Positions 25,875 through 34,035 of a DNA stretch of 34,724 bases are shown here, in pieces (within the stretch, counting starts at the first letter, position 1; the number at the start of each line of letters is the position of its first letter). The position numbers and the translations under genes were made by a program. A model generated the notes under the pieces. That model had not been told where the DNA came from. It saw only the letters and a program-made list of their open reading frames with translations, and did not search any database. The stretch comes from Planctomycetaceae bacterium (GTDB lineage: Bacteria; Planctomycetota; Planctomycetia; Planctomycetales; Planctomycetaceae), in contig JAGQPX010000144.1 in the NCBI GenBank assembly GCA_020426505.1, positions 1-34,724 on the forward strand, written 5' to 3'.

Positions 25875-27116
25875 CTAGTCCAGCAGAACTGTCACCAGTC
25901 CGCTGCGGATCTTCGGGTCGAACCAGGTCGACTTGGGGGGCATGAATCGGTCCTGCTCGCAGACACCGACGAACTGCTGTATCGTGACCGGAGCCAGCGA
26001 GAGTGCGAATGCGTACTCCCCCGAATCGACCCTTGCCTTGAGGTAGGCCGAGTCCTTGTTGCCTCCGACGAAATTGAGGCGTTTATCGCGCGGGTCAGCG
26101 ATGCCCAGAATCGCATCGAAGAGATGTCGTTGAATGATGTCTGCATCGATGGACTCAGCCGCATTGTTCGGGTCGAACGTCTCGGGGCGGGGAGTGAGGC
26201 TTAACCACTGTCCGTTTGCGTAGAAACCGATTTCGTGAACGTTCGCGGGTCGAAACGTCTTCTGATCGCCAATTGTCTCGACCTCGAACGACGAGTTGAG
26301 TTGCTGGATGATCTCATCGATCGGCAGCCCGACATCCTCGACGAGTCGGTTGTACGGTTCGAGTCGCATCCGTTGTGTGGTAAAGAACACGGCAAGGAAG
26401 TGATCGTGCCCGAGAGCAGCGGCTGCCGCACTGCGATGGTTGCCATCGGCGACATAGGCGAACGGCTCGTCTGCGAGCAGTGACCGGAAGTCTTCGCTTG
26501 TTTCTCCATCATCGACCAGCCATACGCGGTGAGTATTGCCGGCCTCGTCGATCGTCTTGAAGGACGGGTCGAACTCTTCTGTGTACGATTCGAGCGCTGT
26601 CGTGAGCCGCCTCCGTGAGTCCTGAACCGCACAGTTGACGGTGCCGATGTAGGCGTTTGTTGACTGAATCAACTTGGCCCGTCCTTCGGCCTTCTCCGGT
26701 CGAATGCCTTCATTTCGAATGATGACGCCCGTCGGATTCTGCTCAGTGCGGATCTCCTGAGTACGGGCCAATCCGCCCAGTCCCAGTTGACGCACGTTGG
26801 GACGCTTGGGAGAGACGACTTCGTAGACCCACAACACATTTTGAGCAATGCGTGTGTGCGAAGAGGCGATCAACTCCTCCATATGGGACGAAGCCTTGCC
26901 GAGCGCTTCTGGCGAGCCATCCTTCAGGCAATCCTGAAAGTCGTCAACGGCACAGTGGGCCATCGTCACGCGCAGGACGCATTCCGGGCGCGACTGAAGC
27001 AGGTCATAAACCTCCTGATCGCTTTGAAACTCGTCGTAATTCGGGGCTGAGATCTGATCGGCTGCGTGGCTGTCGACAGGAACCAGGGCGCGCGGGACCG
27101 CAGAAATGGAGACCAT
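25875..27116 (-). CDS. DUF1015 family protein
   Basis: 413 residues from the ATG at 27116, which gives the usual opening 'VPRALVPVDSHAADQISAPNYDEF'-like segment (Ala-Pro-x-Tyr-Asp). The family mark is 'YVADGNHRSAAA', where most members have DGHHR; Asn replaces the first His. Further conserved parts are 'AVFFTTQRMRLEPYNRLV' and a C-terminal 'GNKDSAYLKARVDSGEYAFAL'. The length fits the family. The function of DUF1015 is not established; in some genomes it lies near serine biosynthesis genes, but not here. The longer frame to 27284 would run to the next gene's end and is rejected. Confidence 0.83.
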   Translation of the reverse strand: MVSISAVPRALVPVDSHAADQISAPNYDEFQSDQEVYDLLQSRPECVLRVTMAHCAVDDFQDCLKDGSPEALGKASSHMEELIASSHTRIAQNVLWVYEVVSPKRPNVRQLGLGGLARTQEIRTEQNPTGVIIRNEGIRPEKAEGRAKLIQSTNAYIGTVNCAVQDSRRRLTTALESYTEEFDPSFKTIDEAGNTHRVWLVDDGETSEDFRSLLADEPFAYVADGNHRSAAAAALGHDHFLAVFFTTQRMRLEPYNRLVEDVGLPIDEIIQQLNSSFEVETIGDQKTFRPANVHEIGFYANGQWLSLTPRPETFDPNNAAESIDADIIQRHLFDAILGIADPRDKRLNFVGGNKDSAYLKARVDSGEYAFALSLAPVTIQQFVGVCEQDRFMPPKSTWFDPKIRSGLVTVLLD

Positions 27117-27270
27117 GAGGTGGATGACCCATATTCCGGATTGAACGACCGAGAAGACGTTGGCCAGACGTGCTGCACCGGTGATGTTACATTTGTCGGC
27201 GACAAATGCAAATGTTTCCATGCGTTGGGCAAATCGAATTGATGATTCACTTGCAAATGCGCGAGAACTC

Positions 27271-28827
27271 TCAGCGGACGTCATTGAGGACTTCCCGCGT
27301 CGTCTCTGGCCAAGAGGGGAAGTGAGAGAGAAACACGGTCGTCATTTCACGACGAATACGATCGACGAGTTCGGTCGTCATCAGGCTGCTGTGGTCCTTT
27401 CCGTCATGGATCTCGATGACCGCATCGCTGCCCAGGGCGGCAAGTGACTTCTTGAGCAGTCGTGTGGCCCCGTCGAGCAGAAATGTGTCCTCGCTCCCCA
27501 CGAACACATGCAGCTTGCCCGCCAGTTGCGGGCCGAGTGTTTCCCAATTCTCTTCGAGTAGCAGGCGAATGTCGTAAGGTTTCCACGACTCTGCGACTTC
27601 GGTGTCGATCACACCGGTTTCCCGGTTCCATAACTCGCGGGGTTTGCCATCAGGGTTGCGTGGGCTGAAGACCGCCTCGAAGCTGTGCATCTGGCCCCCC
27701 GTGCCGAGCACATGCTCCATCCAGGCGAAATCATCGTACCACAACGCCGTGCGTCCCCCTTGGCGAGCAATCGGACGTCTCGATCCTTGCGATTCGACAT
27801 ACATGTTCTCGCCCGGTCGATAGAGATCGATCTTTTGGAAGTCACGAAAATCGACCGGGTCGGGGGCCGTGCTCCACACTCCTGCGAACTGATCCGGATA
27901 TGTCACTTGCAGCCACAGCGAACTCCAACCGCCGGAGGAGTGACCGGTCAGGAACCGGGCCTGAGGCTGAGGGATGCTGCGAAACTGCTGGTCGAAGGCC
28001 GGGATGAGTTCGGAGATCAGTGCTTGTCCGTATGGTCCGTTATTCGCGGAGTCGGCGAAGACATGGTGACCAAGAGGGCACGCCGGGTCGAGCATGACGC
28101 GAATGAATTCGACCCCTCGTTCGTTGTACTCCCTCACCGGCGTCGTTCGCCGACCGTGGTGATGCGTTCCGCTGAATCCGGGAATCGTGAAGATTGTGGG
28201 ATACCGTTGATCAGGCTCGTTCGAGTAACTTGCCGGAAGCGTGACCGCAGCAAGCAGGAAGACGTCTCGCCCGTGAAACTCGCTGAGCAACCGGGACCTC
28301 ACCCTCAACAGCTTCGTCCAGGCGGTCTCCGTGAATGGTTGTTCTTCGACAAGCCGATCGATGATCAGCGGCAATTCGGTTCCGTCTTCTCGAATGTGTC
28401 CGATGTCGCTGTAGGCGTTGCCGACGCCATCGCCGACACGCCGGTCCAGAGGATTGAATCGGGCGACTGCTTGTACCCGGTATCCCCCAAGAACAGCGTT
28501 CGAGAAGTCGCGGGGATAGGTCAGCACGCCGTCGGATTTGGTTGAGAGGTGCAATGGCTCACCCGGGGGCCAGTCTTTCACGTCGTACGAGATGAACGGT
28601 TCCGGACGAAACCAGTTGGGACCCTTGCGAGGTTCCTGCGCCGTGTGAGAGAAGAACAGGGTCACACGTCCGGTGAATGGTTGATCGCGGACGTCGGATG
28701 AGAACTGCACCACGAAGCGGAGAGGCGTTTCGTCAGCTGCAACGGTGATGGTGCTGAGGGCGACGAGTGCTGCTACGATAGCCGACAACCCGCGTCGGTC
28801 GTTAATGCCTTGATGGTGAATCTTCAC
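27271..28827 (-). CDS. Secreted esterase-like alpha/beta hydrolase
   Basis: 518 residues from a GTG at 28827, with a signal peptide ('SAIVAALVALSTITVAADE'). An N-terminal beta-rich domain precedes an esterase-D / enterochelin-esterase-like hydrolase domain with 'IFTIPGFSG', the nucleophile Ser297 in 'GHSSGGWSS', and a C-terminal 'HDGKDHSSL' that should supply the catalytic histidine. Its site is probably periplasmic or outside the cell. The frame is open to 28905, but that start would overlap slyX and hide the signal peptide. The two start codons are 41 bases apart, so the short gap must hold both ribosome-binding sites. The substrate is unknown. Confidence 0.75.
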   Translation of the reverse strand: MKIHHQGINDRRGLSAIVAALVALSTITVAADETPLRFVVQFSSDVRDQPFTGRVTLFFSHTAQEPRKGPNWFRPEPFISYDVKDWPPGEPLHLSTKSDGVLTYPRDFSNAVLGGYRVQAVARFNPLDRRVGDGVGNAYSDIGHIREDGTELPLIIDRLVEEQPFTETAWTKLLRVRSRLLSEFHGRDVFLLAAVTLPASYSNEPDQRYPTIFTIPGFSGTHHHGRRTTPVREYNERGVEFIRVMLDPACPLGHHVFADSANNGPYGQALISELIPAFDQQFRSIPQPQARFLTGHSSGGWSSLWLQVTYPDQFAGVWSTAPDPVDFRDFQKIDLYRPGENMYVESQGSRRPIARQGGRTALWYDDFAWMEHVLGTGGQMHSFEAVFSPRNPDGKPRELWNRETGVIDTEVAESWKPYDIRLLLEENWETLGPQLAGKLHVFVGSEDTFLLDGATRLLKKSLAALGSDAVIEIHDGKDHSSLMTTELVDRIRREMTTVFLSHFPSWPETTREVLNDVR

Positions 28828-28868
28828 CTGTGGTGTCTCAGTTACTTTGATGATCAGAATCACATCCC

Positions 28869-29084
28869 ATGTCAGACAGCCCGGACGACAGCGAGCGTCT
28901 CGCAACGATCGAGATTCTGTTGTCGCATCTTCAGCACGACATCGACAAGCTCAACGAGGCACTGATTTCTCAACAGGGTCAAATTGATGAGATTCGCGCT
29001 TCGATCTCCCGCGTTGAGTCCGAAGTGGAGCAACTCGCGGTGCCGCCGTCCGACCCCGTTGATGAGAAGCCGCCGCATTATTGA
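28869..29084 (+). CDS. slyX: SlyX family coiled-coil protein
   Basis: 71 residues. A single long amphipathic helix with heptad leucines and isoleucines ('RLATIEILLSHLQHDIDKLN', then a second helical part to about 57) forms a coiled coil. The C-terminus 'DEKPPHY' is the SlyX family signature. The function of SlyX is still unclear; in enterobacteria it lies beside the peptidyl-prolyl isomerase slyD, which is absent here. No ribosome-binding site is obvious before the ATG. A 19-base inverted repeat follows the gene. Confidence 0.82.
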   Translation: MSDSPDDSERLATIEILLSHLQHDIDKLNEALISQQGQIDEIRASISRVESEVEQLAVPPSDPVDEKPPHY

Positions 29085-29095
29085 TCGTGTCGATG

Positions 29096-29142
29096 GTTGA
29101 AGGTCGAATGTCGAGATGAGTTGTCGACCTTCGACTTTCAAC
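29096..29142. repeat. Long imperfect hairpin between slyX and the citrate-synthase-like gene
   Basis: Left arm 29096-29114 and right arm 29124-29142 pair over 19 bases with two mismatches or wobbles; the loop is 9 bases. A second copy of part of the right arm (ACATTTGACCT, 29141-29151) could compete for pairing with AGGTCGAATGT (29101-29111). No T-run follows, so it is not a classical terminator. Confidence 0.55.
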
Positions 29143-29230
29143 ATTTGACCTCCAGCCCTCGTTCGCTGTTGTTACTCGTGGCACAGTGGTAGACTACGCC
29201 CACACGGAGCGGGTGCTTTTTTCGACACGG

Positions 29231-30361
29231 ATGGATGTCATGTCGCTGGAGTTGTACCACCCCGGCTTGGAAGGGGTCATCGCGGGAGAAACGAATATCT
29301 CTTGCGTCGAGGGAGACGTTCTCTATCGAGGTTATTCAGTCGCTGAGCTTGCGAGCGGTGCGAGCTTCCTCGAAGTGGCCCACCTGTTGCTCACTGAAGA
29401 GCTTCCTTTTCAGGAGCAGTTGGCTGACTTTCGCAGTTTGCTCTGGGATGATGCGGAGTTGCCAGATTCGGTTTCTCGCTTTGTTCGAGATCTCCCGCTC
29501 CACGTTTCGGCGGTCGATATGCTGCGGACCGGCGTCAGTCTGTTGGGGAACGATGATACTCAGCAGGGGGAATCGATCCCGGAAGCGGGATTGGCGCAGG
29601 CAACTCGTTTGCTCGGGCGTGTCCCAATGCTGCTCGGTGCGTGGAGACGCCAACGTGATGGATTGCCAGTGATCGAACCCTCGCCAATGCATTCCTACGC
29701 AGGAAACTTACTGCTCCAATTGACCGGCGCGGAGCCGACATCAATCGCGGAACGGGCATTGACCGCAGCGCTCATTCTCAGTGCAGACAATGCATTGACG
29801 CCGTCATCCTTTGCTACCCGGATTGCTGCCTCGATGGGAGCGGATCTTATCTCGGCCGTCACCGCTGCCCTAGGTACCTGCGGCGGACCGCAATTCTCGC
29901 AGCGATACGTGGCCATTCAGCAGGCACTCTCGACGGTTGGTTCGCCGGAAGCGGCCGAGCGATGGGTGAGGTATCGTCTGGGCGAATCGCTGCCGTTGCC
30001 GGGATTTGGCCCCTCGCGGGAGACCGGTGGCGACCCACGCTCAGCCTTACTCTCACGGTGGTGTAGCGAACTGGCCGAGGAGACGGACTGCCGGTCAGTG
30101 GAAGAAACGGCGGATGCGATCGAGTGGGCCGTCTGGGATATGTCGGGGCGTTCTCCGATGTTGACGTGGCCGACGGCGCGGCTGTTCGATGCACTTGGGG
30201 TCGATCGAGAACTACACGTTCCGCTGTTCCTGTGTTCACGACTGGTCGGTTGGTGTGCCCATGCGATCGAACAAGCTGAGGAAGGGGAGGGCATCCGACC
30301 ACGGTCTCGCTATCGCGGGGCAGAGAGGATCGAGTTTGAACCTCTTGAGCTTCGGGGCTGA
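29231..30361 (+). CDS. Citrate-synthase-fold protein lacking catalytic residues
   Basis: 377 residues (start at 29231; 29240 or a GTG at 29186 are alternatives). The fold is clear over the whole length: 'YHPGLEGVIAGETNISCVEGDVLYRGYSV' in part, 'LTAALILSADN', 'AASMGADLISAVTAALG', 'GDPRS', 'LCSRLVGWCAHAIEQ' and 'RPRSRYRG'. All three catalytic residues of citrate synthase (His, His, Asp) are replaced. The usual HADHE is SADNA (Asn187), GFGH is GFGP (Pro261), and the VDFYS aspartate is Thr312. The GPLHGG histidine is also lost (GPQFSQ). Arginines that bind oxaloacetate are partly kept. It is unlikely to be a standard citrate synthase; a binding, regulatory or different catalytic role is possible. 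No frameshift or stop is seen. Confidence 0.85.
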   Translation: MDVMSLELYHPGLEGVIAGETNISCVEGDVLYRGYSVAELASGASFLEVAHLLLTEELPFQEQLADFRSLLWDDAELPDSVSRFVRDLPLHVSAVDMLRTGVSLLGNDDTQQGESIPEAGLAQATRLLGRVPMLLGAWRRQRDGLPVIEPSPMHSYAGNLLLQLTGAEPTSIAERALTAALILSADNALTPSSFATRIAASMGADLISAVTAALGTCGGPQFSQRYVAIQQALSTVGSPEAAERWVRYRLGESLPLPGFGPSRETGGDPRSALLSRWCSELAEETDCRSVEETADAIEWAVWDMSGRSPMLTWPTARLFDALGVDRELHVPLFLCSRLVGWCAHAIEQAEEGEGIRPRSRYRGAERIEFEPLELRG

Positions 30362-30373
30362 GTCTCGAATGGG

Positions 30374-30397
30374 TGGGCCACACGCAGCGGCCCTTTC
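30374..30397 (+). terminator. Possible terminator after the citrate-synthase-like gene
   Basis: GGGCC / GGCCC stem with a 9-base loop followed by TTTCC. The stem is short and the T-run weak. Confidence 0.35.
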
Positions 30398-30538
30398 CAC
30401 AACGTTCGACGAATCACTTTGAGCCGCGAATTTGTTCGATGAATCTTGCCCATTTTCCGCGATCACGAGATTCACAAGTTGAGCGGTTCTCGGAGTCAGG
30501 TATTTCTCCACGAGGCGGACGTTTTCCAAACATTTTTG

Positions 30539-30567
30539 TTGACAATCGGCCTCCTGTCCCAAAAAAT
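30539..30567 (+). promoter_or_regulatory. Candidate promoter of the acidic small protein
   Basis: TTGACA (30539-30544, perfect) and AAAAAT (30562-30567, 4 of 6) are 17 bases apart. The leader to the ATG would be about 195 bases, which is long. Confidence 0.35.
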
Positions 30568-30771
30568 CGGTCGGTCCGGATGAACCAACCCACCCAATAC
30601 GTCCCGATCGTCAGAGAGGCCTTCAGGACCCGCCGATGACTGCTGATGGATTAGCAGGCGACTCGCTGTAAGTCGTTCCCTGGCAAGATGCTACTTCGCG
30701 ATCTATGGGTTTTTCGAGGGACAGAGTCCGTAGATTTTTTCACAGCAGTCACAATGGAATTGGAGGACGGA

Positions 30772-31059
30772 ATGCAGTTTTCCTTCGAGGTCGACCCCAA
30801 CCTCGACGTCGCGATCGGACTGGAAGCAGACTTCATCAATGAAGACGCCAATGGCGATTTGTCGGAGACGTTCGATGAGGGCTCAGCAATCATTCCGACG
30901 GAAGCAAAGCCCGGTTCGGAAGATAAGGTGAGGATGTTGTCGGCTCGGTACGCCGCTGGTGTGCCGCTTTGGCATGACAACGATTGTTACGATCATGGTC
31001 CAGGCAATCTGGGAGATGGCTTCGACTCAGAAGACTATGACTTCGAGGACGAAGACTGA
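30772..31059 (+). CDS. Very acidic small protein, unknown
   Basis: 95 residues from the ATG at 30772, which has a GGAGGA site 5 bases upstream; a second ATG at 30754 is possible. About 26 acidic residues stand against 4 Lys/Arg, and the last 15 residues are mainly Asp, Glu and aromatic ('GFDSEDYDFEDED'). There is one cysteine and a 'WHDNDCYDHG' cluster that could bind metal. There is no signal peptide or membrane segment. It has its own candidate promoter and a strong terminator, so it looks like a real stand-alone gene. I do not recognise the family. Confidence 0.6.
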   Translation: MQFSFEVDPNLDVAIGLEADFINEDANGDLSETFDEGSAIIPTEAKPGSEDKVRMLSARYAAGVPLWHDNDCYDHGPGNLGDGFDSEDYDFEDED

Positions 31060-31107
31060 CCAGAACAGTTCCGGACTCAATTGCGAGTCTGGAATCGACT
31101 ACGAGTT

Positions 31108-31149
31108 AACCGGAGCCTCAACCCTGTTTGTTGACCGCTCCGGTTTTTT
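31108..31149 (+). terminator. Strong intrinsic terminator
   Basis: AACCGGAG (31108-31115) pairs with CTCCGGTT (31138-31145), with an inner TCAA/TTGA pair, and six T residues (31144-31149). It ends the acidic-protein transcript. Confidence 0.8.
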
Positions 31150-31188
31150 CGTGCGCCGTGATTCGCGAATTCAGACGGTCCGCTCGCA

Positions 31189-32448
31189 TCAGCTTGACGG
31201 ATTGGTGGCCTGGATCCTGTAGAGGTGACCCTCGCTGCGGAGCAGCAGGGCTCCTTCGTGGACAGCGAACGACGCAAAAGTTCGCTCTTCCTCCGACAGT
31301 GCGTTCTGAGCAACTTCCTCAAACTCCGTCGATGCTCGGATCACTGTCGTGGAACCACCTTCAGCCTGAAAGTAGATCAACCCGTTCGTGTACAGCGGCG
31401 ATGCCGAGTAATTGCCCCCCAGTCGTTTCTGCCAATGCGTCTCGCCAGTGAGGGCGTCCACACATGTTGCGATCCCGACGTCGTCGGCTGTAAACAGTTC
31501 GTTACCGACAAGCAGCAGCGACGAAGAACGGGGCACGCCCTTCTTCATTGTCCATTTGACATGTGTATCTGTGATGTCGCCGGTTCCCGAAGGATCGATC
31601 GCCAGCAACCGTCCGTCACCGAAGCCCGTGCAGACGTACAACAGACCATTTCCATACACGGGTCGAGGGACGACAGAGAACCCTTCGCCGTACGTCACCC
31701 GCCAGATCTCCGAGCCGGTTTGTGGGTCATAGGCGAACACGGCGCCGCTGCCGGGACAGATCGCCTGCTGACGTCCGCCGACGTCGATCACCAGCGGGGT
31801 GCAGAATGAGAATCCCTTTTCCGGTTTGACGTCTCGTTCGGTCCGCCAGACGATGTTGCCGGTTGCTTTGGTCAGCCCAAGTACGAACTGCTCGTCGCGG
31901 CCGTCACAGGGGATGACAATCATATCACCTGCCAAAACGGGCGAACTGCCGTTGCCATGATTCGGAGCGTACTCGATCTCGTGGTTCTTCCAGACCGGCT
32001 GTCCATCATTGATATTCAAACAGGCCGTTCCATGCGGGCCGAAGTGAACGTAGATCCGATCCCCCTCAATGACCGGAGTCGGACTGGCGTGACTGTTTTT
32101 GGCGTGCTTTTCGATCGATTCTCCGCCCGGCTGATCGAACACCTTCACATCCCACACCGTCTCTCCGGAGCGTGCGTCGAGGCAGAGGGTGCGCAACTCA
32201 TGTCCTTCGTCGACGGGGACAGCCGTCGTGAGGAAGACGTGTCCCCCTTTGATCACCGGCGACGACCATCCAAGACCGGGGATCGCGACTTTCCAAGCGA
32301 TGTTCTCGGTTTCGCTCCACTCGATGGGCAGACCTGTTGCCCCGGAGAGTCCTTGCCCTGTCGGACCGCGAAACTGTGGCCAGTCCTCTGCCATCGCATT
32401 TGAAATTGCTGCAGACAGGCAGGAGAGAAGAATCACGATTCGCATCAT
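31189..32448 (-). CDS. Exported PQQ-like beta-propeller protein (paralogue)
   Basis: 419 residues with a clear signal peptide ('MMRIVILLSCLSAAISNAMA'). The mature protein begins 'EDWPQFRGPTGQG', closely matching the propeller at 3544-4851, and the blades repeat turns such as 'LDARSGETVW', 'LTKATGNIVW', 'YDPQTGSEIW' and 'VDALTGETHW'. It belongs to the quinoprotein-like propeller superfamily; no dehydrogenase active site is evident. It is divergent from the BAX-inhibitor gene across 218 bases. Role unknown; planctomycetes have many paralogues. Confidence 0.87.
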   Translation of the reverse strand: MMRIVILLSCLSAAISNAMAEDWPQFRGPTGQGLSGATGLPIEWSETENIAWKVAIPGLGWSSPVIKGGHVFLTTAVPVDEGHELRTLCLDARSGETVWDVKVFDQPGGESIEKHAKNSHASPTPVIEGDRIYVHFGPHGTACLNINDGQPVWKNHEIEYAPNHGNGSSPVLAGDMIVIPCDGRDEQFVLGLTKATGNIVWRTERDVKPEKGFSFCTPLVIDVGGRQQAICPGSGAVFAYDPQTGSEIWRVTYGEGFSVVPRPVYGNGLLYVCTGFGDGRLLAIDPSGTGDITDTHVKWTMKKGVPRSSSLLLVGNELFTADDVGIATCVDALTGETHWQKRLGGNYSASPLYTNGLIYFQAEGGSTTVIRASTEFEEVAQNALSEEERTFASFAVHEGALLLRSEGHLYRIQATNPSS

Positions 32449-32666
32449 CGATCGATCCTTTGTGAAAGTTGATCCGGAGCCATCATTTTACGCATCGCAA
32501 CGGCATCTCGATAAGCGCCACGGCTGAAGAATCTCCAAATGGGTGGTCGACATTTCGGGCAAATGGTGTAAGAATTCAGAACTGACACGCGCGAGTCCCG
32601 GAGCCGGGCGACCGCTGTCGGCTGAACCCATCGTCCCAACCGCGAGTGAAAGCTGGAGAACCATCC

Positions 32667-33386
32667 ATGAGTTATGCTCCTGACCACGAGATGTATCAGG
32701 ACCGCGACGTGTTTGCGATCGACGCAGTCGCCTCCGAACGCGCCGCCTTCATCCGCCGCACCTACGCCCACCTGTTCGCCGCTGTGGCGTCGTTCGCATG
32801 TCTGGCGGGGTTCTTTCTGAATACCCCCGCCATCGCTGATCCGATGATTGCATTGCTCCAGGCAGGTCAATGGATCTGGATTCTGGGAGCGTTCCTGGTG
32901 GTGAGCTGGATCGCCAGTTGGATGGCCAGCAGTGGGGCATCACAAGGCGTGCAGTATGCCGGACTGATTCTCTACACCGTCGCCGAGGCAGTCATCTTCG
33001 TGCCGCTACTTGCGTTTGCCCAATTCCAAGCCGGGAATGCCTCAATCATCTTGCAGGCGGGAGCATTGACGTTGCTGATCTTCGGCGGTTTGACCGCCGT
33101 CGTGATGTTCTCCGGAGCCGATTTCTCGTTCCTGCGAACGGGTCTCTGGGTGCTCGGACTCGCAGCGTTCGGCCTCATCGTGGTTGCATCCTTCGCAGGC
33201 TTCAGTCTTGGACTGTGGTTCACCGTCGGAATGATCGTGCTGATGGCCGGTTACATCCTGTACGACACCTCGAATGTCCTGCATCACTACCGCACCGACC
33301 AACACGTCGCAGCCGCACTCGCCCTGTTTGCCTCACTGGCAACACTCTTCTGGTACGTCCTGCGGCTGTTCATGAGCCGCGACTGA
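32667..33386 (+). CDS. BAX inhibitor-1 / YccA family membrane protein
   Basis: 239 residues with a cytoplasmic N-terminus of about 30 residues and then six or seven hydrophobic helices, the typical BI-1 arrangement. Family marks are 'RTYAHLFAAVASFACLAG' at the start of the first helix, 'GLILYTVAEAVIFVPLL', 'ILYDTSNVLHHY' with the conserved Tyr-Asp-Thr, and a C-terminal 'FASLATLFWYVLRLF'. Bacterial members include YccA, which restrains FtsH, and calcium-leak channels such as BsYetJ. The ATG at 32667 has a GGAGAA site 8 bases upstream. A strong terminator follows at 33412. Confidence 0.9.
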   Translation: MSYAPDHEMYQDRDVFAIDAVASERAAFIRRTYAHLFAAVASFACLAGFFLNTPAIADPMIALLQAGQWIWILGAFLVVSWIASWMASSGASQGVQYAGLILYTVAEAVIFVPLLAFAQFQAGNASIILQAGALTLLIFGGLTAVVMFSGADFSFLRTGLWVLGLAAFGLIVVASFAGFSLGLWFTVGMIVLMAGYILYDTSNVLHHYRTDQHVAAALALFASLATLFWYVLRLFMSRD

Positions 33387-33411
33387 TTCTGTGTGCGGAT
33401 TCAACACGTCG

Positions 33412-33441
33412 AAAGCCCACGGGTTGCAACCTGTGGGCTTT
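33412..33441. terminator. Bidirectional intrinsic terminator between BI-1 and greA
   Basis: AAAGCCCACGGGTT pairs with AACCTGTGGGCTTT (14 bases, one G-T pair), so T-runs flank the stem on both strands. It sits between convergent genes. The outer sequence AAGCCCACGGG...GCTTTGTT recurs in the bfr terminator. Confidence 0.8.
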
Positions 33442-33466
33442 GTTGATTTGTGTTGAAAGGATCAAT

Positions 33467-33952
33467 TCATTCGCCGTGGTCGACGATCTTCACGATCTCG
33501 ACGCTCATCGAGCCGCGCGGCAGCTCAATCTCGACTTGATCGCCTTCCTTTTTGCCCATAAGGGCGGTGGCGATCGGGCTGCTGGTGAGGATCTTCATGA
33601 TGTCGCCGTCGTAGTCCTCCTCGCCCGGGCCGACGAATTCGTAACTCTCCTCCTCGTCGAGATCGAGGTCCTTGATCGTGACGGTCGAGCCGAAGGTGAC
33701 GATCCCCTTGGGCATATCGGACTTGTCAACAATGTAGCAGCTGGCGAGTTTGCTCTTCTTGGAGTTGATCTTCGCTTGCAGCATGCCCTGTGCCTCCCGC
33801 TGCCCGTGATACTCGGCGTTCTCGCTGAGGTCTCCTTCAGCTCGGGCCTGCCCGATCTTCTCGGCAATGATGGGCATCTCAACCTCTTCGAGGTGCTTGA
33901 TCTCCGCAGCGAGCTTCTCGTATCCCTCACGGGTTATCGGGTTGCGGTCCAT
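33467..33952 (-). CDS. greA: Transcription elongation factor GreA
   Basis: 161 residues, the standard GreA length. The N-terminal coiled coil carries the tip motif 'EGDLSENAEYH' with Asp41 and Glu44, the acids that reach the polymerase active centre and stimulate RNA cleavage. The C-terminal FKBP-like domain contains 'VTFGSTVTIKDLD' and 'SSPIATALMGKKEGDQVEIELP'. The ATG at 33952 has an excellent GGAGGT site 6 bases upstream, so the longer frame is rejected. It rescues backtracked RNA polymerase. A hairpin with a U-rich tail lies in its leader and the REP-type element lies just upstream. Confidence 0.96.
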   Translation of the reverse strand: MDRNPITREGYEKLAAEIKHLEEVEMPIIAEKIGQARAEGDLSENAEYHGQREAQGMLQAKINSKKSKLASCYIVDKSDMPKGIVTFGSTVTIKDLDLDEEESYEFVGPGEEDYDGDIMKILTSSPIATALMGKKEGDQVEIELPRGSMSVEIVKIVDHGE

Positions 33953-33980
33953 GTTTGACCTCCACCGGTTTGAGGCAGGC

Positions 33981-34018
33981 ACAAAAGAAACACGGGCCGC
34001 GAACCGCCGCGTCCCGTG
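33981..34018 (-). terminator. Hairpin with U-rich tail ahead of greA
   Basis: On the minus strand CACGGG-x-CGCG / CGCG-x-CCCGTG with a 6-base loop is followed by TTTCTTTTGT. It is 30 bases above the greA ribosome-binding region. It may end transcription from the transposase gene or act as an attenuator in the greA leader. Confidence 0.6.
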
Positions 34019-34029
34019 ACATGGTCGCG

Positions 34030-34035
34030 ATTATA
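34030..34035 (-). promoter_or_regulatory. greA: Candidate -10 box of greA at the palindrome edge
   Basis: TATAAT, perfect, on the minus strand. Bases 34030-34037 (ATTATAAT) are themselves palindromic. The -35 would fall inside the 41-base palindrome and is weak (TTTCAA, 3 of 6). Confidence 0.4.

Larger units (their letters stand above)
30362..30771. other. Intergenic region before the acidic protein
   Basis: About 410 bases. It holds a possible terminator just after the citrate-synthase-like gene (30374-30397) and a candidate promoter (30539-30567), both listed separately. No gene was recognised. Confidence 0.5.

Noticed and set aside
28828..28905. Overlap of the esterase-like gene with slyX
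   Set aside because: It arises only from the longest open frame; the GTG at 28827 puts the signal peptide at the N-terminus and removes the overlap.
29231..30361. Pseudogene of citrate synthase
   Set aside because: The frame is intact over the full family length and structural motifs are preserved, so decay is less likely than a changed role.
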